From contig NC_014121.1 of NCBI RefSeq assembly GCF_000025565.1, positions 2,356,001-2,420,000 on the forward strand: 64,000 nucleotides of DNA. Direction: 5' to 3'. This document shows positions 10,030 through 20,758 of the stretch, one piece after another. A program made the translations under genes and the position numbers. Every line of letters begins with the position of its first letter. Positions within the stretch are counted from its first letter, which is position 1. Origin of the DNA: Enterobacter cloacae subsp. cloacae ATCC 13047 (GTDB taxonomy: Bacteria > Pseudomonadota > Gammaproteobacteria > Enterobacterales > Enterobacteriaceae). Under the pieces are notes generated by a model, which worked only from the letters and a program-made list of their open reading frames with translations, had not been told where the DNA came from and made no database searches.

Positions 10030-10101
10030 ATTGCCCGGCGGCGCTTCGCTTGCACGAGCCTACGGGATTTGTAGGCCGGGTAAGCGCAGCGCCACCCGGC
10101 A
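10030..10101. repeat. REP/BIME-type extragenic palindromic element
   Basis: The gap between gstA and pdxY holds two GC-rich imperfect palindromic REP units in opposite orientation, starting TGCCCGGCGGCGCTTCGCTT and ending GCGCAGCGCCACCCGGCA. Such elements lie at the ends of convergent genes in enterobacteria and stabilise mRNA 3' ends or bind gyrase. gstA and pdxY are convergent here. Confidence 0.8.
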
Positions 10102-10105
10102 TAGT

Positions 10106-10966
10106 TTAGAGCTGTGTTGCGCTGAAATAGTGCTCCGGCTGCGCAATACGATCCTGTGCCGCGACCACCTGCAGTTCATATTCCTGCATCTCTTTCGTCG
10201 CAATCATAATTTCGTACACCGCTGCAGTCACATGCTCAAGCGCTTCGCGCAGCGTCGCCCCCTGTAGCAGTTTCACCAGCAACAATCCGCTGGTCACATC
10301 TCCCACGCCCACTGGCTGACGCAGGCCAAAATCCACCAGCGGACGGCTGATGTGCCAGGCTTCGTCTTTGGTCACCAGCAGCATCTCAAAGCGGTCTCTG
10401 CTCAGCCCTGCACGGGCGAGATGTTTCACCAGCACAATCTCAGGCCCCTGGGCTATCAGTTCACGAGACGCGCTTACCGCCTCTGCTACGCTGTTAACCG
10501 GATGCTCGCAAAGGATCTCCAGCTCAATCAGGTTGGGCGCGATGATATCGCTGGCAGGTAACGCATGGCGAACATGGAATTCAGCCACACCAGGCGCCAC
10601 AATGCAGCCCTTTTCCGGATGACCCATAACCGGGTCGCAGAAGTACTTTGCTGCGGGATTGGCTGCTTTCACCTGGCGAACGATGCCGAGGATATGCTCC
10701 CCCTGCTCTGCGGAGCCCAGGTAACCACTCAGAACCGCGTCACAGCGTTTGAGCTGGTCGATATCGGCAATGCCCTGCACGATCTCCGTGAGATGCGAAG
10801 GCGGCATCACGCAGCCGGTCCATTTGCCGTATTGTGTATGGTTTGAGAACTGTACGGTATTGAGGGGCCAGACGTTAGCCCCGAGGCGGCGCATCGGGAA
10901 TTCCGCCGCGCTATTGCCAGCATGTCCAAAAACAACGTGGGACTGAATGGCGAGGATGTTCTTCAT
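10106..10966 (-). CDS. pdxY: Pyridoxal kinase 2 PdxY
   Basis: The 286-residue protein matches E. coli PdxY (287) of the ribokinase-like family (start [20 protein letters not shown]). It phosphorylates pyridoxal in the PLP salvage pathway. Visible motifs include the substrate-binding SHVVFGHAG, the DPVMG motif, and the [10 protein letters not shown] anion hole/catalytic Asp. It follows tyrS on the same strand, as in E. coli, with a terminator-like hairpin between them, so expression probably depends partly on read-through. Confidence 0.97.
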   Translation of the reverse strand: MKNILAIQSHVVFGHAGNSAAEFPMRRLGANVWPLNTVQFSNHTQYGKWTGCVMPPSHLTEIVQGIADIDQLKRCDAVLSGYLGSAEQGEHILGIVRQVKAANPAAKYFCDPVMGHPEKGCIVAPGVAEFHVRHALPASDIIAPNLIELEILCEHPVNSVAEAVSASRELIAQGPEIVLVKHLARAGLSRDRFEMLLVTKDEAWHISRPLVDFGLRQPVGVGDVTSGLLLVKLLQGATLREALEHVTAAVYEIMIATKEMQEYELQVVAAQDRIAQPEHYFSATQL

Positions 10967-10986
10967 TTTATGCTTACCAAACCCTG

Positions 10987-11017
10987 AAAAACAAAAAGGG
11001 CGTGGTTTCCCACGCCC
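10987..11017 (-). terminator. Terminator between tyrS and pdxY
   Basis: An 8-bp GC-rich stem (10998-11005 with 11010-11017) has a four-base loop, and the minus-strand transcript continues into TTTTTGTTTTT. It probably ends most tyrS transcripts and lets a fraction reach pdxY. Confidence 0.85.
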
Positions 11018-11031
11018 CTGGAGATTTTTAT

Positions 11032-12306
11032 TTATTTCCAGCAGACCAGACAGTAATTTTTCTTACCGCGACGCAGCAGCGTGTAGCGGCCATACAAGCG
11101 ATCGCTGTCGGCGAAGGTGTATTCCGGGTCAGCCTGTTTTTCACCGTTGATGGTGATGGCGTTAGACGCAATGGTTTTACGCGCCTGCCCGCGAGACGGC
11201 TGCAGCTCTGAGTCCACCAGCGCCTGCATCAGGTCAGCCCCTTTCTCCATCTCAACCATCGGTACGCCATCCTGCGCCAGCTGCTCGAAGTCAGCTTCGC
11301 TCAAATCGCTCAGCGTACCGTTGAACAGGCTTGCGGTAATGCGTTTCGCCGCAGCCAGACCTTCTTCACCGTGAACCAGTTTGGTCACTTCATCCGCCAG
11401 CACATACTGCGCGCGTGGTGCTTTACCGCTGTTTTTATCTTCTTCTTCCAGGGCGTTGATGGTTTCAATGTCCATGAAGGTGAAGAACTTCAGGAAGCGG
11501 TAAACATCGGCATCCGCGGTGTTGATCCAGAATTGATAGAATTTGTACGGGCTGGTTTTCTTCGGATCGAGCCATACCGCACCGCCTTCGGTTTTACCGA
11601 ATTTAGTCCCGTCGGCTTTGGTGATCAGCGGAACGGTCAGACCAAACACCTGGTTTTGATGCAGGCGACGGGTCAGATCGATACCGGAAGTAATGTTACC
11701 CCACTGGTCAGAACCGCCAATCTGCAGGCAGACGCCGTGCAGTTTGTTCAGACAGGCGAAGTCGTAGCCCTGCAGCAGGTTATAAGAGAATTCAGTAAAG
11801 GAGATACCCTGATCGTCACGGTTCAGGCGCTGTTTTACCGCTTCTTTGTTAATCATCTGGTTAACAGAGAAGTGTTTGCCGATGTCACGCAGGAAGGTCA
11901 GCACGTTCATGCTGCCAAACCAGTCGTAGTTATTGGCGGCAATCGCGGCGTTATCACCACAGTTGAAGTCGAGGAACGGTGCAACCTGTTTGCGGATCTT
12001 ATCCACCCACTCCTGCACGGTGTCTTCGGTGTTCAGTTTACGCTCAGCGGCTTTAAAGCTTGGGTCGCCGATCAGACCGGTCGCGCCGCCCACCAGGGCC
12101 ACAGGCTTATGGCCTGCCATCTGGAAGCGTTTCAGGCATAACAATGGAACAAGATGCCCCAAATGCAAGCTGTCAGCGGTGGGATCAAAGCCGCAATAGA
12201 GCGCGATCGGGCCTTGCGCCAGTCGCTCTGCTAACGCTTCCTCGTCCGTCACCTGGGCCACGAGGCCCCGCTCTTGCAATTGTTTAATCAAGTTACTGCT
12301 TGCCAT
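11032..12306 (-). CDS. tyrS: Tyrosyl-tRNA synthetase
   Basis: The 424-residue class I synthetase matches E. coli TyrS. The HIGH-type motif (DSLHLGHL) is near residue 47, the KMSKS-type loop is KFGKT near 235, and an S4-like RNA-binding domain is at the C-terminus ([16 protein letters not shown]). The ATG at 12306 is chosen over upstream in-frame codons because it gives the family length and has GGAGA 6-8 nt upstream. Confidence 0.98.
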   Translation of the reverse strand: MASSNLIKQLQERGLVAQVTDEEALAERLAQGPIALYCGFDPTADSLHLGHLVPLLCLKRFQMAGHKPVALVGGATGLIGDPSFKAAERKLNTEDTVQEWVDKIRKQVAPFLDFNCGDNAAIAANNYDWFGSMNVLTFLRDIGKHFSVNQMINKEAVKQRLNRDDQGISFTEFSYNLLQGYDFACLNKLHGVCLQIGGSDQWGNITSGIDLTRRLHQNQVFGLTVPLITKADGTKFGKTEGGAVWLDPKKTSPYKFYQFWINTADADVYRFLKFFTFMDIETINALEEEDKNSGKAPRAQYVLADEVTKLVHGEEGLAAAKRITASLFNGTLSDLSEADFEQLAQDGVPMVEMEKGADLMQALVDSELQPSRGQARKTIASNAITINGEKQADPEYTFADSDRLYGRYTLLRRGKKNYCLVCWK

Positions 12307-12382
12307 CAAATTCTCCATGTATAAACGACTGCACCTTTGCCGGTACACGACTTTTCGCCTGATGCGAAAGGACCATAGAATA

Positions 12383-12411
12383 AAGCGCTAGCGCGGCGTG
12401 CGCTAGCGCTT
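12383..12411 (-). terminator. Strong palindromic hairpin between pdxH and tyrS
   Basis: A 12-bp perfect stem (12383-12394 with 12400-12411) with a five-base loop lies just after the pdxH stop in the minus direction. The following minus-strand bases are TTTATTCT, a weak U-tract. It probably ends pdxH transcription before the tyrS promoter. Confidence 0.7.
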
Positions 12412-12431
12412 AAATCAACAAATTTCGGGGA

Positions 12432-13088
12432 TTACGGTGCCAGCCTGTCGATTTTCCAGCCGCCGTTGTCGCGCTGGTATAAAAAGCGGTCGTGCAGGCG
12501 ATGTTCGCCCCCCTGCCAGAACTCAATCTGCTCGATCGGGATGCGGAAACCGCCCCAGAAGCTGGGCAGTGGAATTTCGCCCTGCTGGAATTTCTGCTTC
12601 AGTTCAAGGAATTTGCTTTCCAGCACGCCGCGGGCAGAAATTCGGCTGGACTGTTTTGAGACCCAGGCGCCAATCTGGCTGTCACGCGGGCGGCTGTGGA
12701 AGTACTTCACCACTTCCAGTGTGGAAAGGCGCTCCGCTTTGCCTGTGACCATGACCTGGCGTTCCAGCATATGCCAGGGGAACAGGAGACTGATTCGGGG
12801 ATTGTTCTCTAAATGGTGTGCTTTGCGGCTGCCCAGGTTGGTGTAAAACACCAGCCCTTTCTCGTCATAATGCTTAAGCAGCACGATACGTTGATACGGT
12901 TGACCATTTTCATCCACCGTGGCAACCACCATGGCCGTTGGGTCGGCCAGTTTTGCTTCACAGGCCTGTTTCAGCCAGCGTTCAAAAAGCACCAGAGGTT
13001 CAGCGGGAAGATCCTGGCGACGCAGGCCGCCTTTGGTGTATTCACGGCGCAGATGCGCAATTTGCTGCAGTTCGTCGTTATCAGACAT
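12432..13088 (-). CDS. pdxH: Pyridoxine/pyridoxamine 5'-phosphate oxidase PdxH
   Basis: The 218-residue flavoprotein matches E. coli PdxH (start [20 protein letters not shown]). It uses FMN and oxygen to make PLP from PNP or PMP. The FMN-binding RIVLLK and SRKAHHL segments and the C-terminal HRLHDRFLY substrate/FMN motif are present. It shares the strand and region with tyrS and pdxY, two other genes of PLP metabolism and translation, as in E. coli. Confidence 0.98.
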   Translation of the reverse strand: MSDNDELQQIAHLRREYTKGGLRRQDLPAEPLVLFERWLKQACEAKLADPTAMVVATVDENGQPYQRIVLLKHYDEKGLVFYTNLGSRKAHHLENNPRISLLFPWHMLERQVMVTGKAERLSTLEVVKYFHSRPRDSQIGAWVSKQSSRISARGVLESKFLELKQKFQQGEIPLPSFWGGFRIPIEQIEFWQGGEHRLHDRFLYQRDNGGWKIDRLAP

Positions 13089-13145
13089 GGCATTAGGTGA
13101 CGTTGAGATTGGGTGGCGCTATTGTGCGCCGCCCCTGTGAAAATC

Positions 13146-13469
13146 TCAACGCTTCGGATTTTCGAGCTGGCAATTGTTCAGCACGATGCGGTCTCGTTTG
13201 TAGACGGTGGCGCTGTCACCTTTCGACCAGAAGACGTAAATACCGTCGCTGTAGCGCGCGCCGGAGGCGGAGATCCCCTGCTTGAGCGTCAGCAATTTAT
13301 TGTCATAGACAAAGCTGGCTTCCTGGCGTGGGTTATTAAGCTTGACGGTCAGCGGCTTTTCATCACAGCGATATTCCAGCGTGTCGGTCTGCATGCGCTC
13401 AACGAGCTGGTTATAGACGCTGCAGCCTGACAGCAAGACAGGTACAGCAATAAGAAGAAGTTTTTTCAT
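13146..13469 (-). CDS. mliC: MliC, membrane-bound C-type lysozyme inhibitor lipoprotein
   Basis: The 107-residue precursor has a lipoprotein signal with lipobox LSGC (Cys16), giving an outer-membrane lipoprotein of about 92 residues. The C-terminal MliC/PliC fold contains paired cysteines (YRCDEK, NNCQLEN) and the conserved [17 protein letters not shown] inhibitory loop, whose Ser and Lys enter the lysozyme active site in characterised homologues. It sits between anmK and pdxH, as in E. coli. Confidence 0.93.
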   Translation of the reverse strand: MKKLLLIAVPVLLSGCSVYNQLVERMQTDTLEYRCDEKPLTVKLNNPRQEASFVYDNKLLTLKQGISASGARYSDGIYVFWSKGDSATVYKRDRIVLNNCQLENPKR

Positions 13470-13562
13470 GAGCGTATTCCGAAGACTATCCTGGTCCTGG
13501 AGGGCTAACGGGCCCTCCTGTTCCCTTTTATTTTACCGGCGACGCGCTGCGCTGAATTTCAG

Positions 13563-14687
13563 TTAACTCTGATTATGGCGGGGATTGGCCGGGAAAATGG
13601 CACCGAGAACGCTGGCTTCGCGTGCGCCGGTGACTGAGGGCAAATTCCCCGGTAGCCCGGCAACGGTACGCCAGGCAAGCCAGGCGAAGGCCAGCGCTTC
13701 CATGTCGTCTCCGCTGATGCCTGCTTCATCGGTGGTTGTCACTTCGGTGCCCGGCAACAACCCGGCAAGGCGCGCCATCACCAGCGGGTTGCGGCTTCCG
13801 CCCCCGCAGACCAGCAGACGTTCGCAGCCACCGCTCAAAAGTACCTGTTCTGATATGGAGACCGCCGTGAGCTCGGCCAGCGTCGCCTGAACATCCTGCG
13901 GTGCCAGCGCCGGGAACTGAGCCAGCTGACGTTCAAGCCAGCCATAGTTAAAGTACTCGCGCCCCGTGCTTTTTGGTGCCGGCAGGGCAAACCAGGGATC
14001 GCTAAGCATGGACTGCAGCAGCGGGATAATGACTTTGCCTTCGCTCGCCCACTCCGCGTCTTTATCATACGGTTTACCGCACTGACGCCAGATCCAGGCA
14101 TCCATCAGCATGTTACCCGGGCCAGTATCATATCCCCGTACCGGCTGGCCCGGGATCAGCATCGACAGGTTGGCAATACCGCCAATGTTAAGCACCATAC
14201 GGCGCTCTGACGGGTGCCCCAGCAACGCCTGGTGGAAGGCCGGCACCAGCGGCGCACCTTGCCCGCCCAGCGCGATGTCGCGACGCCGGAAATCACCCAC
14301 GACCGTGACGCCCGTTTTTGCCACAATCTGATTATTATCGCCAATTTGCAGGGTATGCGGCGCATCGCCAGTGGGTTCGTGCCAGACGGTCTGCCCGTGA
14401 CAGCCAATCGCGACCACATCCTGCGGCCGAAGGTTCTCTTTATGCATCAGCGCCAGCACCGCATCGGCAAACAGCGCCCCCAGCCTGACATCAAGCTGTC
14501 CAAGCTGCGAAAGCGTCAGCTGTTGCCCCTGGCAGATGCTCAGGATCTCCTCTTTCAGCGAAACAGGGATAGGCCAGGTCAGACTTGCCTGTTGTGCCAC
14601 CATGTTTTCGTCTATGGCGGCCAGAACGACATCTACCCCATCCAGACTGGTGCCAGACATCACACCAATATAGCGACCCGATTTCAT
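13563..14687 (-). CDS. anmK: Anhydro-N-acetylmuramic acid kinase AnmK
   Basis: The 374-residue protein matches E. coli AnmK. It contains the hallmark [14 protein letters not shown] near residue 8, the [19 protein letters not shown] strand and the [12 protein letters not shown] motif. It phosphorylates and opens 1,6-anhydroMurNAc, a step in peptidoglycan recycling that feeds MurQ. It is the first gene of the minus-strand series anmK-mliC-pdxH and diverges from slyB. Confidence 0.98.
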   Translation of the reverse strand: MKSGRYIGVMSGTSLDGVDVVLAAIDENMVAQQASLTWPIPVSLKEEILSICQGQQLTLSQLGQLDVRLGALFADAVLALMHKENLRPQDVVAIGCHGQTVWHEPTGDAPHTLQIGDNNQIVAKTGVTVVGDFRRRDIALGGQGAPLVPAFHQALLGHPSERRMVLNIGGIANLSMLIPGQPVRGYDTGPGNMLMDAWIWRQCGKPYDKDAEWASEGKVIIPLLQSMLSDPWFALPAPKSTGREYFNYGWLERQLAQFPALAPQDVQATLAELTAVSISEQVLLSGGCERLLVCGGGSRNPLVMARLAGLLPGTEVTTTDEAGISGDDMEALAFAWLAWRTVAGLPGNLPSVTGAREASVLGAIFPANPRHNQS

Positions 14688-14802
14688 GCGCTTTCCTTAC
14701 GTTGCGTGGGCTAAGGATAACCACTCAACCATAAACAGCCCCGCTTTGCCATCAGGCGATAATATTTTTTAACACTCTCAGTGAGGTAACGCGTCGAAAT
14801 TT

Positions 14803-14837
14803 TGTTTATCTCTCGTTAAGTCAAATTCAAGTACAAT
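14803..14837 (+). promoter_or_regulatory. PhoP box and -10 element of slyB
   Basis: TGTTTA (14803-14808), five bases, then CGTTAA (14814-14819) gives the direct-repeat PhoP box with the 11-bp period. A TACAAT -10 element follows at 14832, leaving 12 bp between box and -10, which is the spacing of known PhoP-activated promoters. slyB is a PhoP-regulated gene in E. coli and Salmonella. Confidence 0.8.
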
Positions 14838-14941
14838 TTTCCGATTGTTAGTGCAAAGATAGGAACGATGGCCCTTTATGCCATATAATTTAGCCATAAC
14901 GGATGCCCGGATTGGGCGTTTTTGGTGAACAGGAGATTCAA

Positions 14942-15409
14942 ATGATTTTACGTGTACTGGGCGTTTCGCTGATTGGTTTAACTCTGGCTGGCTGTGTGAA
15001 TGACAGTTCACTTTCTGGCGACGTTTATAGCGCTTCTGAAGCGAAACAGGTTCAGAACGTGACTTACGGTACGATTGTTAACGCACGTCCTGTTCAAATT
15101 CAGGGTGGTGACGAGAACAACGTCATGGGTGCCATCGGCGGTGCGGTTCTGGGTGGCTTCCTGGGTAACACCGTAGGCGGTGGTACAGGCCGTTCTCTGG
15201 CGACTGCGGCAGGTGCCGTTGCAGGTGGCGTAGCAGGCCAGGGCGTTCAGGGTGCGATGAATAAAACCCAGGGCGTAGAGCTGGAAATCCGTAAAGACGA
15301 CGGCAGCACCATTATGGTTGTGCAGAAACAGGGCAGCACCCGCTTCTCTGCCGGTCAGCGCGTCGTGCTGGCAAGCAACGGTAGCCAGGTTACCGTTTCT
15401 CCGCGTTAA
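14942..15409 (+). CDS. slyB: SlyB outer-membrane lipoprotein
   Basis: The 155-residue protein begins with a lipoprotein signal peptide and lipobox (TLAGC, Cys18) and has a glycine-rich 2TM (Gly-zipper) region near residues 60-105. It matches E. coli SlyB in length from ATG 14942, which has AGGAG 7 nt upstream. SlyB family proteins are outer-membrane lipoproteins induced by PhoPQ that help stabilise the envelope under stress. A PhoP box lies upstream and a terminator follows. Confidence 0.96.
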   Translation: MILRVLGVSLIGLTLAGCVNDSSLSGDVYSASEAKQVQNVTYGTIVNARPVQIQGGDENNVMGAIGGAVLGGFLGNTVGGGTGRSLATAAGAVAGGVAGQGVQGAMNKTQGVELEIRKDDGSTIMVVQKQGSTRFSAGQRVVLASNGSQVTVSPR

Positions 15410-15420
15410 TTCATAAAAAT

Positions 15421-15448
15421 GGATGTGGCTGCCAGGCCGCATCCTTTT
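15421..15448 (+). terminator. Terminator of slyB
   Basis: A 9-bp stem with one G-T pair (GGATGTGGC, 15421-15429, with 15436-15444), TGCCAG loop and TTTT. Confidence 0.8.
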
Positions 15449-15607
15449 ACAAATAGCATCATTATAATAAATAGTTTTACAAAATTTATTCAGGCAATGA
15501 ATAATTAACCACGCCGTATCTTGTTCCTGCGCAAAGTATTCTCCTCTCTTTTGCATTAGGCTAATCTCAATTAACTTTTTATTTATTATTTTCGTTGAAA
15601 CATACTT

Positions 15608-16968
15608 ATGCTTGCGATCTCCCGGTACGTGAAAAAGCCCTATATTCCATTCTGTTTAGGGTGCATTGTCGTCATTGGAATATTACAAATTTTATTTTTA
15701 AAACTGGTCGAATGGGTTCCCTCTTTCTCACCGCTTTTATTCCCTACACTCACCATTTTTTTACTGGTATTCCATCTGTTTATTGCCTGCTTTATGGCCA
15801 TGAAATACTGGTGTGACAGAAGACGGTTGTACCTGATTGCTATCGCTTTTGCCTTTGCCGGTTCGGCCATACTGATGGTGGGTACGCTTACCAGTTTCCC
15901 GGCCTGGCTTGATCTCTACCAGCTCAACGTCGTGGACTATAACGATACGATGATCTTCTTTATGTACCGCCATCTGTTAATGGCGGTGCTGATGATTGCG
16001 TCGGCCCTGCTGTATATCGTCAGGGATAATCCGCTTTCACGTGCGGCGCATATCACCATTGTTGCCGGTACATTTCTGTTTATGGTGGGCATGGTGCTGT
16101 TGGCCTGGCTTAGCTCCAGCCACTCATCATTAATGTCGTTAGACCTGGTGGATAATGAAACCCATCAATTTATGGTTCTCTGGAGCCATGCAATAAATAT
16201 CGTCTTGATTATTCTTTGGGTGGTGACATTAGCAACGCTAATGGTTATTACCCGCGTACGCAATATTTTTTGGGTGGGCGGTAATTTTTTATGTGTCTGT
16301 TATATCGTGACGCTCGCGATGCTATTAGCAGGCGGACACGCGGAGGATATTTCCTGGTATCGAGCGCGCTTATTTGAAACTGTGCGACGTTATTGATTAT
16401 TTTTGTTCTGCTTTATGATGTCTTTAGACTCTATCGCGACTCGCATTTGAAATATCAACAGTCGTATCAAAACTCGATTCGCGATCCTTTGACCCGCCTC
16501 TACAATCGCAGCTATTTTTACGACTCGCTAAACCAGGCACTCGGTGCCTGTAAAGCCAGCCGTCCGGTTTCGGTTATCGTCAGCGATCTCGACCGCTTCA
16601 AGCGCATCAACGACTGCTACGGCCATCTGCAGGGCGACAAAGTGTTGCAGTTTGTGGCGCATCTGCTGATGGATTCCGTACGGCCTCAGGATATTGCCGC
16701 GCGTATTGGCGGTGAGGAATTTGTGTTGATGTTAACCAACACCTCTTCAGAAGCCGCGTACCAGGTGGCGGAACGCATCCGCCTGAAGCTGAGCAGCTTT
16801 GATAAGACCAGCAGCGGGGGACAGCTTCCGGAGCCCATTACCATCAGCATGGGCGTCTTTACGGCAACGTCCGTGGAGACGACGGCTGAAGAGTGTGTGG
16901 AAAAGGCTGATAAAGCAATGTATGAGGCGAAAGAGACGGGTCGCAACCGGGTGATCGTCTCCAGATGA
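15608..16968 (+). pseudogene. Membrane-bound diguanylate cyclase (GGDEF), split by a one-base frameshift
   Basis: The upstream frame (15608-16396, 262 residues) encodes about seven to eight hydrophobic helices of a MASE-type sensor and stops at TGA 16394. The downstream frame (from TTG 16393 to 16968) encodes the rest of the last helix and a complete GGDEF domain: DPLTRLYNR, SDLDRFKRIND, the allosteric I-site RPQD, then five residues to the active site GGEEF, and DKAMYEAKETGRN. Restoring one base near 16383-16385 (GTG CGA to GTG GCG A) gives VATLLIIFVLLYDVF and joins the frames into one protein of about 453 residues. E. coli has no gene at this place between slyB and slyA, so it is an accessory insertion. 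A sequencing error or a genuine frameshift cannot be told apart here. Confidence 0.75.
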
Positions 16969-16970
16969 TA

Positions 16971-16994
16971 AAAGGCCTTGCGAATGCAAGGCCT
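16971..16994 (-). terminator. Terminator of slyA, also in the path of the cyclase gene
   Basis: A perfect 9-bp stem (AGGCCTTGC, 16973-16981, with GCAAGGCCT, 16986-16994) with a four-base loop. The minus-strand side runs into TTTTATC. It can serve both convergent genes. Confidence 0.8.
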
Positions 16995-17001
16995 GATAAG
17001 G

Positions 17002-17445
17002 TCAGGCGTCGCGTGCCTGCAGGTCGTGAATGTTCTGCTCAAGGCGTCCAATCAGACTGATGAGCATTTCAAGCTCCGCAGGGGAAACCCCGGACAGGAT
17101 CTCACCGCGCGTTTTGGTAATCACTGCTTCCATTTCAGTGATAATGGGAGCCGCTTTCTCAGTGAGTTTAATTCGCTTGGCGCGACGGTCGCTGGCACAG
17201 GTTTGTCGGGAGATCAGCCCCTTCTCTTCCAGTTGGTCAAGCGTACGCACCAGCGACGGCTGCTCAATACCAATCGCCTTTGCCAGTTGAATTTGTGACT
17301 GGTCGGGCGGCAGCTGATGAATGTTGTGCAGCGTGACCCAATGCGTCTGTGTCAATTCCAGAGGTTTCAGGCGATGGTCAATCAGAGCACGCCAGACGCG
17401 TACCAACCTTGCCAGATCAGAACCTAATGGCGATTCCAATTTCAT
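17002..17445 (-). CDS. slyA: SlyA, MarR-family transcriptional regulator
   Basis: The 147-residue protein is nearly identical to E. coli/Salmonella SlyA in its DNA-binding region (winged helix, residues about 30-100: [21 protein letters not shown] then [16 protein letters not shown]). SlyA binds as a dimer and relieves H-NS silencing of envelope and virulence genes. It is divergent from ydhIJK, an efflux operon, and a consensus SlyA operator overlaps its own promoter. The C-terminus (LQARDA) is three residues longer than in E. coli. Confidence 0.97.
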   Translation of the reverse strand: MKLESPLGSDLARLVRVWRALIDHRLKPLELTQTHWVTLHNIHQLPPDQSQIQLAKAIGIEQPSLVRTLDQLEEKGLISRQTCASDRRAKRIKLTEKAAPIITEMEAVITKTRGEILSGVSPAELEMLISLIGRLEQNIHDLQARDA

Positions 17446-17455
17446 CTCCTTATAA

Positions 17456-17476
17456 TTAGCTTGCTAAGTTATTATA
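17456..17476 (-). promoter_or_regulatory. SlyA operator and -10 element of slyA
   Basis: TTAGCTTGCTAA (17456-17467), i.e. TTAGCAAGCTAA on the minus strand, is the SlyA consensus palindrome and sits 11 bp upstream of the slyA start. A minus-strand TATAAT (plus ATTATA, 17471-17476) lies next to it, so the operator overlaps the transcription start. This predicts autorepression and possibly control of divergent ydhI. Confidence 0.8.
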
Positions 17477-17631
17477 CTGATTTTAGAATAGTGTGCAGCA
17501 TTTGTATTGCCAAAACAAATGCATTACGACATTCATCAAATTTAAAAGTATGACTTACACTGAAAAGTGATGTTCCATCTCATTAAGACAAGCCATCCCG
17601 GCATTCTGTTCACTGCAAAGGATCTCTGCTC

Positions 17632-17868
17632 GTGACGTTTTTTCATCGCTCAGAGGGGCTGCCCCTTCAGGACCTGATCTTCGGTGCATCAGTCTACTTT
17701 CCTCCCCTGTTTAAAGCCGTTCTGGTGGGTTTTGTGATCTGGCTTGTCGCGCATCGTCTGCTCCGCGACTGGATGTATTCTGGCGAGATCTGGCACCCCA
17801 TGCTGATGGATCTCTCCCTGTTCGCTCTCTCCGTGTCTCTTGGCCTTGCTGTGCTGATTGTGTGGTGA
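17632..17868 (+). CDS. ydhI: YdhI, small DUF1656 membrane protein of an efflux operon
   Basis: The 78-residue protein has two predicted membrane helices and the conserved [20 protein letters not shown] start of the DUF1656 family (also AaeX). It starts at GTG 17632. Family members are encoded with an HlyD-type adaptor and a FUSC-type transporter, exactly as here with ydhJ and ydhK. The operon diverges from slyA; in E. coli SlyA affects it. Confidence 0.93.
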   Translation: MTFFHRSEGLPLQDLIFGASVYFPPLFKAVLVGFVIWLVAHRLLRDWMYSGEIWHPMLMDLSLFALSVSLGLAVLIVW

Positions 17869-17870
17869 TT

Positions 17871-18731
17871 ATGCCCCTGAAAACGCTGAAGTACTTTTCC
17901 ACCCTCTTTGTCCTGGCTCTGGCCCTGGTTGCCGGCTGGTGGCTGTGGAATTTTTATATGCAGTCACCCTGGACACGCGACGGTAAAATTCGCGCTGAGC
18001 AGGTGAGTATCACCCCGCAGGTATCTGGCAGTATCACGGCGCTTCTGGTTAAGGATAACCAGTTCGTTAAAAAGGGAGATGTTTTATTCCGCATTGACGA
18101 CACCCCTTACCATATCGCGATCCTAAACGCCCAGGCGCAGCTGGCTAAGGCCCAGACAGAGTTGGCGAAAGCAAACAACGAAGCCACGCGTCGTCGGCAT
18201 TTATCACAAAACTATATTTCTGCCGAAGACCTGGATACCGCCAACATCAACGTCAAGGCGATGCAGGCCAACGTCAATGTGGCAGAGGCAACGCTCAAAC
18301 AGGCGCAATGGGAACTGACGCAAACCGTGGTACAGGCCCCTGTCGATGGCTGGGTGACGAACCTCTCTGCCCGCGTGGGTAATTATGCCACCACCGGCCA
18401 ACCGATTTTCGCGCTGGTCGACAGCCACTCGTTTTACGTCGTGGGCTATTTTGAAGAGACCAAACTTCGCCATATTCGGGAAGGTGCCCCTGCCACAATA
18501 ACGCTTTATAGCGGCTCGCAAAGGTTACAGGGTCACGTTTCCAGCATTGGCCGTGCCATTTACGATCAGAGCGTTGAAACCGATTCAGGCCTGGTTCCCG
18601 ACATCAAACCTAATGTCCCCTGGGTGCGCCTGGCCCAGCGCGTGCCGGTTCGGGTTGAATTTGACCGCTTACCGCAGGGGTTAACGCTGGTCTCCGGCAC
18701 AACCTGTACTGTCTCGATCGGAACACCCTGA
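17871..18731 (+). CDS. ydhJ: YdhJ, HlyD-family membrane fusion protein
   Basis: The 286-residue protein has one N-terminal membrane helix (about residues 10-28) followed by a lipoyl/barrel-sandwich domain ([22 protein letters not shown], then [12 protein letters not shown]), a short coiled-coil hairpin (residues about 80-145) and a beta-barrel. It is the periplasmic adaptor linking YdhK to the envelope, like AaeA for AaeB. The ATG at 17871 lies two bases after the ydhI stop, so the genes are coupled; upstream GTG codons overlapping ydhI are less likely. Confidence 0.93.
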   Translation: MPLKTLKYFSTLFVLALALVAGWWLWNFYMQSPWTRDGKIRAEQVSITPQVSGSITALLVKDNQFVKKGDVLFRIDDTPYHIAILNAQAQLAKAQTELAKANNEATRRRHLSQNYISAEDLDTANINVKAMQANVNVAEATLKQAQWELTQTVVQAPVDGWVTNLSARVGNYATTGQPIFALVDSHSFYVVGYFEETKLRHIREGAPATITLYSGSQRLQGHVSSIGRAIYDQSVETDSGLVPDIKPNVPWVRLAQRVPVRVEFDRLPQGLTLVSGTTCTVSIGTP

Positions 18732-20758
18732 TGAATGCCTTCTCCTGGCGAAATCTGCCGTGGATGAAAGCAACGCGCCCTCAGTGGCGCTACGCCCTGC
18801 GCAATGGCATTGCCATGTGCCTTGCGCTGACCGTCGCCTACTATCTGAACCTTGACGAGCCTTACTGGGCCATGACCTCCGCGGCGGTCGTGAGCTTCCC
18901 GACCGTTGGCGGAGTGATCAGTAAAAGCCTTGGGCGCATCGCGGGCAGCCTGCTCGGTGCCACTGCGGCGCTGATCATTGCAGGCCATACCCTGAACGAT
19001 CCGTGGCTTTTTTTACTGAGCATGGCGGCATGGCTGGGATGCTGTACCTGGGCCTGCGCCCATTTTACCAACAACGTCGCCTACGCCTTCCAGCTGGCGG
19101 GCTATACCGCCGCAATTATTGCCTTTCCGGTAGTTAACGTTCTCGATACCACCGAGTTATGGGATATCGCCCAGGCGCGCGTCTGTGAAGTTATTGTCGG
19201 TATTCTGAGCGGCGGGTTTATGATGATGATCCTGCCCAGCACCTCCGACGGCACCGCGCTTATCACGGCGCTGAAGACCATGCATACCCGCTTGCTGGAA
19301 CATGCGAGCCTGCTCTGGCAGCCGGATACTAACGATGAGATTCGCCTGGCGCATGAAAAGGTGATTGGTCAGATCCTGACCATGAATCTGTTACGCATTC
19401 AGGCCTTCTGGAGCCATTATCGTTTTCGCCGCCAGAATACCCTGCTGAACTACCTGCTTCACCAGCAGCTACGGATGACCAGTGCGATCTCCAGCCTGCG
19501 CCGGATGTTACTCAACTGGTCAACGCCACCAGAAAACACCCGCGCCATCATTGAAACGCTGCTCGCAGCCCTTGCCCGCCCGGATGCCGACATCTACATG
19601 GTGGCCCGCATTATCGCCCCGCTCGCGCCGAAAGATGAGTACGATTATCGCCACCGCGCCTTCTGGCAGCGTCTGAACTACTTTTGCCGCCTGTATCTGC
19701 GCAGCAGTCGCTGGATCAAGGCCGTTGAAAATGCCACGCCGATAACGGAATTCGCCGTTCCCAGTAGCCCGGCGCTGGCGCGGCACACTGACTATCTGGA
19801 AGCGCTGTGGAGCGGTTTTCGAACCTTTTGCGCCCTGACGCTGGTGGGGGCATGGAGCATTACCACGCAGTGGGAATCTGGCTCCGCCGCGCTCACGCTG
19901 GCCGCCATCAGTTGCGTGCTCTACTCCGTCGCCGCCTCGCCGTTCAACTCGCTTACGCTGCTGCTGCGCACGCTGGTGTTGTTATCGCTGTTCAGCTTTG
20001 TGGTCAAGTTCGGCCTGATGGTGCAGATAAGCGACCTGTGGCAGTTCCTGCTGTTTCTGTTTCCGCTATTAACCACGATGCAGCTTCTGAAGCTGCAAAT
20101 GCCAAAACTGGCGGGGCTCTGGGGTCAGTTGATTGTCTTTATGGGCTCGTTTATCTCAGTCACAAACCCGCCGGTTTATGATTACGCCGATTTTCTCAAT
20201 GATAATCTGGCAAAAATCCTGGGCGTGGGTCTGGCGTGGCTGGCTTTTGCCGTATTACGCCCCGGCTCAGACGCGCGTAAAAGCCGACGCCATATCCGCG
20301 AGCTTCGTCGGGGGTTTGTCGATCAGCTCAGCCGTAAACCGCATCTGCGTGAAAGTGAGTATGAATCGTTGGTGTACCACCATGTCAGCCAGCTCAATAA
20401 CAGCCAGGACTCGCTTTCCCGCCGCTGGCTGCTGCGCTGGGGAGTGGTCCTGTTGAACTGTTCCCACGTGGTCTGGCAACTTCGCGCATGGGAGACACGC
20501 TCCGATCCGCTGTCGCAGGTGCGCGACGTGTGCATCTCTCTGCTACGCGATGTGATGAGTGAACGCGGCGTTCAGCAACGCCCGCTGGAAGCGACGCTGA
20601 CTGAACTGCAGCGGATCTGCGACAGTCTTGCTCACCACCATCAGCCCGCCGCGCGTGATTTAGCGTCGATAATCTGGCGGCTGCACTGTTCCCTGTCGCA
20701 GCTGGAACAAGCGCCACCGCCGGGGACGATTGGGGATCAGATCACCCCGCAGGCATAG
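18731..20758 (+). CDS. ydhK: YdhK, FUSC-family efflux transporter
   Basis: The 675-residue inner-membrane protein has two blocks of hydrophobic helices (about residues 20-165 and 365-520) separated and followed by soluble regions, the layout of the FUSC/AaeB aromatic-acid exporter family. Conserved [21 protein letters not shown] lies in the first block. Its substrate is not known. It overlaps the ydhJ stop by one base (TGATG) and its last 22 bp overlap the convergent sodC gene. Confidence 0.93.
   Translation: MNAFSWRNLPWMKATRPQWRYALRNGIAMCLALTVAYYLNLDEPYWAMTSAAVVSFPTVGGVISKSLGRIAGSLLGATAALIIAGHTLNDPWLFLLSMAAWLGCCTWACAHFTNNVAYAFQLAGYTAAIIAFPVVNVLDTTELWDIAQARVCEVIVGILSGGFMMMILPSTSDGTALITALKTMHTRLLEHASLLWQPDTNDEIRLAHEKVIGQILTMNLLRIQAFWSHYRFRRQNTLLNYLLHQQLRMTSAISSLRRMLLNWSTPPENTRAIIETLLAALARPDADIYMVARIIAPLAPKDEYDYRHRAFWQRLNYFCRLYLRSSRWIKAVENATPITEFAVPSSPALARHTDYLEALWSGFRTFCALTLVGAWSITTQWESGSAALTLAAISCVLYSVAASPFNSLTLLLRTLVLLSLFSFVVKFGLMVQISDLWQFLLFLFPLLTTMQLLKLQMPKLAGLWGQLIVFMGSFISVTNPPVYDYADFLNDNLAKILGVGLAWLAFAVLRPGSDARKSRRHIRELRRGFVDQLSRKPHLRESEYESLVYHHVSQLNNSQDSLSRRWLLRWGVVLLNCSHVVWQLRAWETRSDPLSQVRDVCISLLRDVMSERGVQQRPLEATLTELQRICDSLAHHHQPAARDLASIIWRLHCSLSQLEQAPPPGTIGDQITPQA

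Noticed and set aside
16393..16395. Programmed -1 frameshift in the diguanylate cyclase
   Set aside because: No slippery heptamer and no obvious downstream stimulator at the site; a lost base is simpler.
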